The notes under the pieces: generated by a model
What the model was told of the DNA's origin: nothing
The model's database searches: none
The model's input: the letters and a program-made list of their open reading frames with translations, nothing else
In this document: one piece after another, positions 19,581 through 27,825 of the stretch
Layout: each line of letters starts with the position of its first letter
How positions within the stretch are numbered: position 1 is the first letter of the stretch
Program-made: the position numbers and the translations under genes
Source of the DNA: Methylovirgula sp.
Lineage (GTDB): Bacteria; Pseudomonadota; Alphaproteobacteria; Rhizobiales; Beijerinckiaceae
NCBI GenBank assembly: GCA_031291555.1
Contig: JARLIV010000022.1
Location: 1 to 38,500 of the forward strand
Direction of reading: 5' to 3'
DNA: 38,500 bases

Positions 19581-19632
19581 TGCCGCGGCTCAGCCGCATG
19601 CTTCCCTGAAGGAAGTTTCCAAAGGAACCCCG

Positions 19633-20934
19633 ATGCCGTCATTCAGCCCGGGGCAGGAGGCGGCGCGCCGTCTCCTCGAAGGGCCGCAACGCTATACATG
19701 CCTTGCCGGCGGCACGCGCTCGGGCAAGACCTTTCTCATCACCCGCGCCATCCTCGCCCGCGCGTTGAAGGCGCCGGGTTCGCGCCACGCCATTCTGCGG
19801 TTTCATGCCAATGCCGCGCGCGCCTCGATCGCGCTCGACACCTTGCCGAACGTCGCGCGGCTCTGCTTTCCGAAACTCAAGCTGCGGCACGCGCGTCAGG
19901 ACGGTTTCTTCGAACTGCCGAATAAGTCGCGCATCTGGATCGGCGGTCTCGATGACAAGGAGCGGGTCGAGAAAATCCTCGGCCTCGAATATGTCAGCAT
20001 CTTCCTCAACGAGGCTTCGCAGATTCCTTATGCCTCCGCGCTCGTCGCCTTCACCCGGCTGGCGCAGAAGGTCGATGGCCTGAAGCAGCGCGCCTATGTC
20101 GATCTGAACCCGGTCGCAAAATCGCATTGGACAAATCTGCTTTTCGGCGAGAAGCGCGATCCGGTCTCGATGCAGAAGCTGAAAGATCCGAAGAATTACG
20201 CGCGCTCCTTTCTCAACCCTGTCGATAATACCGGAAACCTTGCACCGGAATTTCTGGAGAGCCTCGCCAATCTGCCGGAACGCCAGCGCAAGCGCTTCTA
20301 CGAAGGCGTCTATGTGGACGAGGTCGAAGCGGCGCTCTGGACCTATGAGATCATCGAGGCCGCGCGTTGCGCGCCGGGGGATATTCCCGAGGTCGCCCGC
20401 GCCAGCGTCGTCGTTGCGCTCGACCCGTCGGGCGCGGCGGGACGCGACGATCTCGGCGCCGACGAGATCGGCCTCATCGTCGCCGCGCGCGGGACGGATG
20501 GCGATTGCTACATCCTTGCTGATCGTTCCTGCCGCGAAGCGCCCGCCGTCTGGGGCCGCCGCGCCGTGACGGCGTTTCACGAATTCCGCGCCGATTGCAT
20601 CGTCGCCGAGTCGAACTTCGGCGGCGAGATGGTGCGCGCGACGATCCAGGCGGCCGACCCCAATGTGCCGGTGCGTCTCGTCACGGCGAGCCGCGGCAAA
20701 GCCGTGCGCGCCGAGCCGATCTCGGTGCGCTACGCGCAGCGTCAGGTGCATCACGCCGGGCGCTTTCCCAAGCTTGAGGATCAGCTCTGCGCCTTCACTG
20801 CTGCAGGCTTTAGCGGCCCCGGTAGCCCCGACCACGCCGACGCGGCGATCTGGGCGCTCACCTATCTTTTCGAACTCACCGACGGCACCGGCATCATCGA
20901 GTTCTACCGGCGCGAAGCCGATGCGCGAAAGTAG
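19633..20934 (+). CDS. phage terminase large subunit
   Basis: YTCLAGGTRSGKTFLITRAILARAL (Walker A), KILGLEYVSIFLNEASQIPY (Walker B), VVVALDPSGAAGRDDLGADEIGLIVAARG (nuclease). The ATG at 19633 is preferred over the track start at 19339. Confidence 0.93.
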   Translation: MPSFSPGQEAARRLLEGPQRYTCLAGGTRSGKTFLITRAILARALKAPGSRHAILRFHANAARASIALDTLPNVARLCFPKLKLRHARQDGFFELPNKSRIWIGGLDDKERVEKILGLEYVSIFLNEASQIPYASALVAFTRLAQKVDGLKQRAYVDLNPVAKSHWTNLLFGEKRDPVSMQKLKDPKNYARSFLNPVDNTGNLAPEFLESLANLPERQRKRFYEGVYVDEVEAALWTYEIIEAARCAPGDIPEVARASVVVALDPSGAAGRDDLGADEIGLIVAARGTDGDCYILADRSCREAPAVWGRRAVTAFHEFRADCIVAESNFGGEMVRATIQAADPNVPVRLVTASRGKAVRAEPISVRYAQRQVHHAGRFPKLEDQLCAFTAAGFSGPGSPDHADAAIWALTYLFELTDGTGIIEFYRREADARK

Positions 20935-21009
20935 CGCTCACGTCGTCCAATAGAGCACGAAAGCGAGCAGCACCGGCGCGCAGAACGCTGCGGCGCGGGC
21001 GAAAAAGGA

Positions 21010-22698
21010 ATGTTCATGATTCAACGCGGCGAAGGTCAGCCGAGCTGGCCGCTCAGTCCCTATGAAGTGAGCGTGAGCTATGGCCAGGCCGGCGCGGCGG
21101 GGCAGGGGGCGGATTGGTTCGGCCCGCTCGCGCCCATCACGCCGCTGGCGCCACCGGAGGTCGCAGGCCGGCAGTGGGATTATCCCTCGGGCTATAATCT
21201 CGCGACCACGCCGCGCATCTACGAGCCGATCTCCTTCCATACCTTGCGCGGACTCGCCGAAGGCTATGATCTGCTGCGCCTCGTGATCGAGACGCGCAAG
21301 GATCAGGTCGCACGTCTTGTCTGGACCATCGGCCCGCGCAGCAAGCAACCGGGCGCCGATCCGCGTATCGCGGCGCTGCGCCAGTTCTTCGCCCGGCCGG
21401 ACGGGCTGCACACGTTCGGCGATTGGCTGCGGCTGCTGCTCGAAGAATTATTCGTCATCGACGCGCCGGCGCTCTATCTGCAACGCGACCGCGCCGGCCG
21501 CCTCGCCGCGCTGCTGCCGCTCGACGGCGCGACGATCAAGCCGGTGATCGACGATTGGGGCCGTACGCCGCAGCCCTATGTCGAGAATGGCGCGATGGTC
21601 TATCCCGTCGCCTATCAGCAGGTGCTGAAGGGCTATCCCGCCGTCGATTACTCCTTGCGCGACATCATCTACCGGCCGCGCAACATTCGCGTCAATCGCG
21701 CCTATGGCTTCGGCCCGGTCGAGCAGATCGTTACCAGCGTCAACATCGCTTTGCGGCGGCAGATGTATCTGCTCGACTATTTCACCCAAGGGAACATTCC
21801 CGACTCCCTCATCGGCGTGCCGGAGAACTGGACGCCGGACCAGATCGCCTCATACCAGAAATATTGGGACGCTTATTTCGACGGCGCTCTCGGCCGCCGC
21901 CGTCGGGCCAAGTTCGTTCCCGGCGGCGTCGCCAAGACGTTCATCCAGACCAAGGAGCCGGACCTCAAAGGCCCGTTCGATGAATGGCTGGCGCGCATCG
22001 TCTGTTTCGCCTTCTCGATCTCGCCGCAGGGCCTGACTCAGCAGATGAACCGCGCCACGGCGGAGACGCAAAAGGAGATCGCGGAAGAAGAGGGCCTCGC
22101 GCCTATTCTCGCTTGGGTGAAGGATCTGATCGACCAGATCATCGCGCAGGAATTTGACGCGCCCGATCTCGAATTCACTTGGAGCGCCGAGCCCTCGATC
22201 GATCCGCAGGCGCAGGAGGCGATCCTTTCGAGCTATGCGACGAAGGGCATCATCACGATCAACGAGGCGCGCGCCGCGCTGGGCCGCGATCCCTTTCCCA
22301 ATGCCGCCGCCAACACGCCGATGACGCTAACGGGCGGGGGATATGTGGGGCTGGGGGAGGCCACCACCGTCATCTCAAAGTCGTCCGTTCCATCGAAGGT
22401 TGATAAATCGACGAGCTGGGACGAAGATCAACATCCGCGCTGGCCTTCTGGGTCTGGCGATCATCAGGGCGGAGGTTTTGCGCCGAAGGATGAAGAGCAG
22501 GCTACCTCGTCGGAGAAAACTGCGCTTATCGACGACGATGGGTGCGATGAGGAGTGGAGAAGTGCTCTCCAATATTGTGAAGAACTCTTAGATTTGCATC
22601 CATTTCATCCCGATCGCGCGAAACTCGGTGGACATAAAACTCTCGATGGCTGCGCGAAGGGGTTTGTAAGCGCACGTTGCGGAGGAAATCCGGTCTGA
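21010..22698 (+). CDS. phage portal protein with C-terminal extension: RWPxG linker plus Cys-containing putative toxin domain
   Basis: Portal core LRLVIETRKDQVARLVWTI, LFVIDAPALYLQRDRAGRLAALLPLDGATIKPVIDDWGRTP, PQGLTQQMNRATAETQKEIAEEEGL, then DEDQHPRWPSGSGDHQGGGFAPKD..CDEEWRSALQYCEELL..HKTLDGCAKGFVSARCGGNPV. Confidence 0.9.
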   Translation: MFMIQRGEGQPSWPLSPYEVSVSYGQAGAAGQGADWFGPLAPITPLAPPEVAGRQWDYPSGYNLATTPRIYEPISFHTLRGLAEGYDLLRLVIETRKDQVARLVWTIGPRSKQPGADPRIAALRQFFARPDGLHTFGDWLRLLLEELFVIDAPALYLQRDRAGRLAALLPLDGATIKPVIDDWGRTPQPYVENGAMVYPVAYQQVLKGYPAVDYSLRDIIYRPRNIRVNRAYGFGPVEQIVTSVNIALRRQMYLLDYFTQGNIPDSLIGVPENWTPDQIASYQKYWDAYFDGALGRRRRAKFVPGGVAKTFIQTKEPDLKGPFDEWLARIVCFAFSISPQGLTQQMNRATAETQKEIAEEEGLAPILAWVKDLIDQIIAQEFDAPDLEFTWSAEPSIDPQAQEAILSSYATKGIITINEARAALGRDPFPNAAANTPMTLTGGGYVGLGEATTVISKSSVPSKVDKSTSWDEDQHPRWPSGSGDHQGGGFAPKDEEQATSSEKTALIDDDGCDEEWRSALQYCEELLDLHPFHPDRAKLGGHKTLDGCAKGFVSARCGGNPV

Positions 22699-23198
22699 TG
22701 CAATTAAGCGATAACGATATTAGGAAAATTCAGAAGCTCATGCGCGAGAAGGCATGGTCGCCTGTTTATGCTTTGCTCGATGACGCCCGTGATCAAGCTA
22801 TAACACGCGAAGATAAAGCGCGTGAAACCTATTGGAGATCAATAGCTCTGAAAAATCAAGGCCGATATCAGGAAGCAATTGACCTTTTGCGCAAAGATGG
22901 CACGCTTTTTAATAGCCAATGCCTCCCGCTCAAGATCATTGCCGAGGTTCTTGAGAGGATGGGTGATGATCAAGGTGCTTTACGCGAATTGAGCATGGCC
23001 CCGATCGAGCAGGAAATGGAAGATTTTTACGGTCTCGCGATCGACACTAAATTCCTCTATTTCTATTTGCTGGCAAAAATAGGTGATCGCTCGGTTTTGA
23101 ACCGGCTTTCGGAAATACCGGACGATTATCGCCACATCACGATGGGTGGGAAGTTCTTGACGAAGGCGGACGTCGTCGCGCTGCTAAACCGAACCTGA
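22698..23198 (+). CDS. putative immunity protein, helical/TPR-like (166 aa)
   Basis: TGATG overlap with the portal-toxin stop; MQLSDNDIRKIQKLMREKAWSPVYALLDDARD..ETYWRSIALKNQGRYQEAIDLLRKD..ALRELSMAP; visibly AT-richer than flanks. Confidence 0.65.
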   Translation: MQLSDNDIRKIQKLMREKAWSPVYALLDDARDQAITREDKARETYWRSIALKNQGRYQEAIDLLRKDGTLFNSQCLPLKIIAEVLERMGDDQGALRELSMAPIEQEMEDFYGLAIDTKFLYFYLLAKIGDRSVLNRLSEIPDDYRHITMGGKFLTKADVVALLNRT

Positions 23199-23211
23199 AA
23201 ATAAATGGAAA

Positions 23212-23305
23212 GCGCCCGATCTCGAATTCGCCTGGAGCGCCGAGCCCTCGATCGATCCGCAGGCGCAGGAGGTGATCCTTTCGAGCTATACGGCGAAAGG
23301 CATCA
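23212..23305 (+). pseudogene. Displaced 3' portal-gene fragment (divergent copy of 22159-22252)
   Basis: APDLEFAWSAEPSIDPQAQEVILSSYTAKGII vs APDLEFTWSAEPSIDPQAQEAILSSYATKGII; about 6 nt differences over 94 nt by hand alignment. Confidence 0.88.
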
Positions 23306-23395
23306 TCTTGAATCTCGCAAAACGAGTGCTCTCCAATCTTGACGCCAGCATCGTCAAGCCCGATGAATCGCCCGGGCAAAGCGCGGAGCAGGGCG

Positions 23396-24802
23396 ATGTC
23401 GTATCGGGCGGCGTATCTTCGCATCGGGGCCGCGCTGCTCTTTGCAACACTTTTAAGTCCATCGGCCCGCGCCGACGAGGCGCCCCCAATCGCTCCCGAC
23501 AAGCCGGCGCCCTTCGTGACGCCCTCGCGCGTTTCAGCAACGATCGAGTTCGGCATTCCTGCGCTCGCGCGCGCGGTCGAGCGCGATGTGCCGCATCGCT
23601 TGGCGACCTTTGATGAGCGCATCCAGTGCGTTCACCGGCGTGTTCTTTTCTTCCGCGTCCGGGCCAATTGCGACATCGAAGGCTATGTCGAGCGCACCGG
23701 CCCGATTTCGCTTTACGGTCGCGGTGACGCCATTATCGGTTCGACGCCGATCTACGGGGCGGTGAGCGGACAGGGCGCGAATAGGTTCACGCGGCGCATT
23801 CACGGCGAGGCCGAGGCCGGCGTTACGGTCGAGGCGGAGGCGCGGCCGATGCTGCGGCACGATTGGTCGCTTGATCTTCGCCTGAGCGACAGCTTTCATT
23901 GGACCGAGCCGCCGGTGCTTCATGTGCTCGGCCGCAATATTCAGCTCGCCCGCTATGTCGAGCCGCGCATCCGCGAGCAACTCGCCCGCGTGCGCGTGCG
24001 CGCCGCTGAGGCCGTGCGCCGCCTTGATCTGCACGGCAAGGCGGAGACCGCCTGGCACCATGCCTTTACGCCGATCGAGCTTTCGGACAATCCGCCGGTT
24101 TGGCTGCAGCTCAACCCGCAAAGCGCCGCCTTCGCCGGCGTGCGCGCGGATCGCCGCGTACTTTGGGGCGTGCTTGAGATCGAGGGGAATGCTGCGACCT
24201 CTGTCGGCGCCGCGCCGGCGCCGGTCGCTGCCACGCCTTTGCCGCCGCTCGGTCGCGATATCGCGGCGCCGGGCAAGTTCGAAGTCATCCTGCCGGTGAA
24301 TGTCGGCTACGATTTCCTGAGCCAAAAGGTCAAGGAAGTCGCCGCCGCGCAGTTGAATGGCGATGTCGCGTTGCGCGACGTGAAGACCTATCCGTCGAAC
24401 GGAAAACTCATCGTCGGGTTGAAACTCGCGAAAAAGACCGACACGGCGCCCGACGCCGGCACCTGGCTTTATCTCACGGCGACGCCGCAGGTCGATCCCG
24501 AGACGCAGACCCTGCGTCTGCCGGACCTTGCGGCCCTCGCCGCGAAAGCCGATGCAGCCGTGCAGGCGAGCGGCGACGCCGATCTCGCCGATCGGCTGCG
24601 GCAGGCGAAAATCCTCTATCAAGAGGCCTATCAACGGCTGCTCGCGGCCGCGAACAAGAATCTGACGCGGCCCTTGAAGAACGGCTTCCGCATGGAGGGC
24701 CATCTCGACTCGGCCAAGCTCGATCATGTCGCACTGTTGCAGGATGGCGTCAGCATTGCGCTGCGCATGAGCGGCGATCTCAAGATTCTCTACGGCCTGT
24801 GA
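23396..24802 (+). CDS. DUF4403-like exported protein
   Basis: Signal-like MSYRAAYLRIGAALLFATLLSPSARA; paired beta/lipocalin-like repeats SATIEFGIPALARAVER..; LYLTATPQVDPETQTLRLPDL; MSGDLKILYG C-term. Confidence 0.65.
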   Translation: MSYRAAYLRIGAALLFATLLSPSARADEAPPIAPDKPAPFVTPSRVSATIEFGIPALARAVERDVPHRLATFDERIQCVHRRVLFFRVRANCDIEGYVERTGPISLYGRGDAIIGSTPIYGAVSGQGANRFTRRIHGEAEAGVTVEAEARPMLRHDWSLDLRLSDSFHWTEPPVLHVLGRNIQLARYVEPRIREQLARVRVRAAEAVRRLDLHGKAETAWHHAFTPIELSDNPPVWLQLNPQSAAFAGVRADRRVLWGVLEIEGNAATSVGAAPAPVAATPLPPLGRDIAAPGKFEVILPVNVGYDFLSQKVKEVAAAQLNGDVALRDVKTYPSNGKLIVGLKLAKKTDTAPDAGTWLYLTATPQVDPETQTLRLPDLAALAAKADAAVQASGDADLADRLRQAKILYQEAYQRLLAAANKNLTRPLKNGFRMEGHLDSAKLDHVALLQDGVSIALRMSGDLKILYGL

Positions 24803-25956
24803 CGATGCGTTTCGCCTGGCTGCTGGCTCTCGTCTCTCTTGCGGCTCCGGCCGCCGCGCAGACCGCGTTTTACGATGCGCCGCGCATCGATGCGATCGGC
24901 AAGCCCGGCACGCTCGTACGCGCAGAGCAGATGGAGGGCGCGCCGCTCAATGCCGCCGCCTATCGCGTGCTTTATCGCTCGACGAGTTTCGACGGCAGGC
25001 CGATCCTCGTCTCCGGCGTCGTCATCGTGCCGCAGGGCGCGCTGCCGCCGGGTGGCCGGCCGATCGTCGCTTGGGCGCATCCGACATCAGGCATCGTGCC
25101 GCGTTGCGCGCCCTCGCTCGCGCTCTTTTTCTTCCAGCAGGTGCAGGGCCTGCGCACGATGGTGCGGGACGGCTATGTCGTCGCTGCGACGGATTATCCC
25201 GGCCTCGGCACGCCGGGGCCGCATCCCTATCTCGTCGGCCTCAGCGAGGCGCGCGCCGTCATCGACAGCGTGCGCGTCGCGCGTAGCCTGCCGGGGGCAG
25301 GCGGCGCCAATCGCTTCATCGTTTGGGGCCATTCGCAAGGCGGCCACGCTGCGCTCTTCACCGGCCTCATCGCGAAGAGTTATGCGCCGGAACTGACGCT
25401 GCTCGGCGTCGCCGCTGCGGCGCCCGCGAGCGAGCTTGCGGATTTGATGGACGACGATCTTTCAACACCTGCGGGCAAGAACATCACCGCGATGACGCTG
25501 TGGAGCTGGCAGCGCGTCTATGGCGCGCCGATGGACAAGGTCGTCGATCCGCGCGCCATGCCGGCGATCGACAAGCTCGCGAAGGAATGTATCGAAGGGC
25601 CGTGGGATCTTTCCGCGCGTCAGCGGACCGAGAAGCCGCTGGAGCAGCACTTTCTGACCGTCGCGCGGCCCGCCGATGCCGAACCCTGGGGGTCGCTGCT
25701 CGCCAAGAACACGCCCGGCCCGTTGCCGCGTGACATTCCGGTGTTTCTCGCGCAGGGGCTTGACGATGCGGTCATCCGGCCCGCGGTGACGCAGGATTAT
25801 TTCGACAGACTCTGCGAGAGCGGGAGCAAGGTGCGGCTTTTCCTGATGCCGGGGGTCGGCCACGGCGCCGCGGCGATGAAGAGCGCACTCGAAGCCATCG
25901 CCTGGATGAGCGCCCGGTTTGCCGGCGAGACGCCGCCGAGTGATTGCGGGAAATAG
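24799..25956 (+). CDS. secreted lipase family alpha/beta hydrolase
   Basis: Signal peptide MRFAWLLALVSLAAPAAAQ; FIVWGHSQGGHAALFTG nucleophile elbow; VFLAQGLDDAVIRP; LMPGVGHG; start overlaps the DUF4403 stop. Confidence 0.85.
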   Translation: MTMRFAWLLALVSLAAPAAAQTAFYDAPRIDAIGKPGTLVRAEQMEGAPLNAAAYRVLYRSTSFDGRPILVSGVVIVPQGALPPGGRPIVAWAHPTSGIVPRCAPSLALFFFQQVQGLRTMVRDGYVVAATDYPGLGTPGPHPYLVGLSEARAVIDSVRVARSLPGAGGANRFIVWGHSQGGHAALFTGLIAKSYAPELTLLGVAAAAPASELADLMDDDLSTPAGKNITAMTLWSWQRVYGAPMDKVVDPRAMPAIDKLAKECIEGPWDLSARQRTEKPLEQHFLTVARPADAEPWGSLLAKNTPGPLPRDIPVFLAQGLDDAVIRPAVTQDYFDRLCESGSKVRLFLMPGVGHGAAAMKSALEAIAWMSARFAGETPPSDCGK

Positions 25957-26085
25957 GCACATCTTCATGCCGCTCGTGTCCGCCTGTCGGCGGCGCGAGG
26001 GCTTTGAGCGACACCGCTAGTTGAATCGCCTCGGCGCTGCGAACGCGCCTCCATAATCTCGTCTCATTATCCGTAGGATTTTTGC

Positions 26086-27269
26086 ATGCAGGCTCGAGCC
26101 GCCGGCGCGGTGTCCGTGCGCCTGCTGGAGCAACCGCGCACGCTTGTCGCAAGCGGCGAAGCGGTTTGGATCTGGCCGGGCATCGCACTCACGACGCGAC
26201 GTGGCGTCGAAATTGTGCCCGTCACGGACGCGACAATCCGCTTCTGGGTTTCGAGGCCGCACGGGCCGGAGGCGCTCGACAGAAATCTTACCCGCGCCGT
26301 TGCGCGCGCCGCACAGTGTCTCACGGCGGGGAACGAGACCGGCGCGCAGTGGGCGATCGATGCGCTCCAGCTGACAGAGTTCTCGCAGGACGGTGCATTG
26401 TTGGCCTGCGCAATTGCCGACGACTTTGCGTTCCGAAGCCGAACCTACGTACGCGCGCAACTCCGCGCACATGGAATGCGCGGGACATCGCGTTACATTT
26501 GCCGATCTTCAAGCTCCATGCCGAAGCGGCGGGGGCTTTGGCAAAGGGCGTCATCCCTTTCGATCCGCAAAAACATCCGCGCTGGCCAGCCGGTGCGGAG
26601 GATAGCCAGGGCGGTCAGTTTGCGCCCGTCGGCGGCGAGTCGGATGCTTCTGTCATTCCCGCGGCTGTCCGCCGGCCGAAGCGGCCAAAGAGACTACCAC
26701 CGTCTGGTTTGAAGGAGCATCTATCGGAGCCGCCGAGAGGAATCGGAGACAACAGTGGCAAGTTTCCAGAGCCGGATATTCCGCAAGAAGAGCCACCACC
26801 TGAAGTGCGATATGGAGTCGTCACCGAGATCGGGCAAGCGTTGCAAGAAGCCCTCACGGCAGGCGCCCTGCTATGGGTTCAAAATACGCTCGGGGGATTG
26901 GCAACGATTTGGTGGATGAAACAGGCAGCTACGAATTATTATTATCAGCTCTTGGCGAATCTCGATCCGCCCAAGACGCTGCAGGAATTGCAAGATGCCG
27001 TCAAAAGGCCGACCTTGGGCTATCATGTTCATCACATCGTCGAATGGGAGTCGGGCCTGGCGGACGGGATTACGCAGGACCGGATCGAGAGTTCTGATAA
27101 CTTGGTCGAAATTCCAGAAATGAAGCATCGGGAAATTTCAGATTGGTATCAGACTCCGAATAAGGAATTTGGGGGCTTGTCACCGCGTGATTATCTTAGG
27201 GGCAAAGGTTGGGAAGAACGATACGATCTCGGCATCCAGAAACTTAAAGATTTTGGGATCCTCAAATGA
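26086..27269 (+). pseudogene. Frameshifted (or two-frame) structural protein with C-terminal HVHHIVE nuclease-like toxin domain
   Basis: Frame of 26086: MQARAAGAVSVRLLEQPRTLVASGEAVWIWPGIALTT..RSRTYVRAQLRAHG; protein-like sequence continues in the -1 frame from about 26472: TWNARDIALHLPIFKLHAEAAGALAKGVIPFDPQKHPRWPAGAEDSQGGQFAPVG..LGYHVHHIVEWESG..DNLVEIPEMKHREISDWYQTPNKEFGGLSPRDYLRGKGWEER. Confidence 0.75.
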
Positions 27270-27637
27270 TCGAACAAAAACTCCTCGATACCTTGACGAT
27301 CGATGAATTGATCATGGCATTTGAGGAAGTTTGCCTCGCGCAAGACACGGAGTTGCGTAACGCGCGTCTTCACAAGAAGCCTGAACTCGTTCACCAGCTG
27401 TTCGCGATTGGCAAGGAACTGAAAAGTCGCGGCCGCGAAGCGCGCCTTGCACTGACGAGCCTTTATGACCATCCGAACATGCATGTGAGATTGAAGGCGG
27501 CGAGATACACGCTTGTTGTTGCGCCTCTCCCGTCGCGCCAGATATTGGAAAAGATAGCCAACTTCGGGCATATGCCGCAAGCGGCGGAAGCGCGCGAAAC
27601 GCTGCGCCACATCGACGAGGGTACGTTTCGGGATTAA
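27266..27637 (+). CDS. DUF2019-like putative immunity protein
   Basis: ATGA overlap with the toxin stop; MIEQKLLDTLTIDELIMAFEEVCLAQDTELRNARLHKKPELVHQLFAIGKELKSRG, HPNMHVRLKAARYTLVVAP. Confidence 0.75.
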   Translation: MIEQKLLDTLTIDELIMAFEEVCLAQDTELRNARLHKKPELVHQLFAIGKELKSRGREARLALTSLYDHPNMHVRLKAARYTLVVAPLPSRQILEKIANFGHMPQAAEARETLRHIDEGTFRD

Positions 27638-27685
27638 GCCACTGCAATGGAGTGGTGAAGGTCAAATCTCGCTTGAATTTTGTCG

Positions 27686-27715
27686 CCGCCACGCCCCGCG
27701 TCGGCGGTTTTTGTT
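27686..27715 (+). terminator. Hairpin plus T-run upstream of the protease gene
   Basis: CCGCC-ACGC-CCC-GCGT-C-GGCGG-TTTTTG: 9 bp with one bulge. Confidence 0.7.
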
Positions 27716-27825
27716 TGCGTATTTCTAGGGTCCAGCTTCGTCCAATCCGATCCCAGTTCGTCTCAACCGCTTTCTCAACGTGCACGGGTTTCGCACGCGC
27801 TCGAAAACGCATTGAAGGAGCCTTC

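Noticed and set aside
19339-19632. N-terminal extension of the terminase ORF
   Set aside because: Runs through REP-like repeats and a terminator hairpin; ATG 19633 is the plausible start
19639-20835. 398-aa minus-strand ORF opposite TerL
   Set aside because: Shadow of the terminase coding strand
23534-24727. 397-aa minus-strand ORF opposite the DUF4403-like gene
   Set aside because: Shadow ORF with Arg-rich low-complexity composition
26082-26470. N-terminal half of track ORF 26082-27269 as real protein
   Set aside because: Arg-rich nonsense frame; the 26086 frame looks like the coding one, so the ORF is split by a frameshift
27652-27825. N-terminal extension of the protease ORF
   Set aside because: Translates the hairpin region; ATG 27826 with upstream AAGGAG fits better
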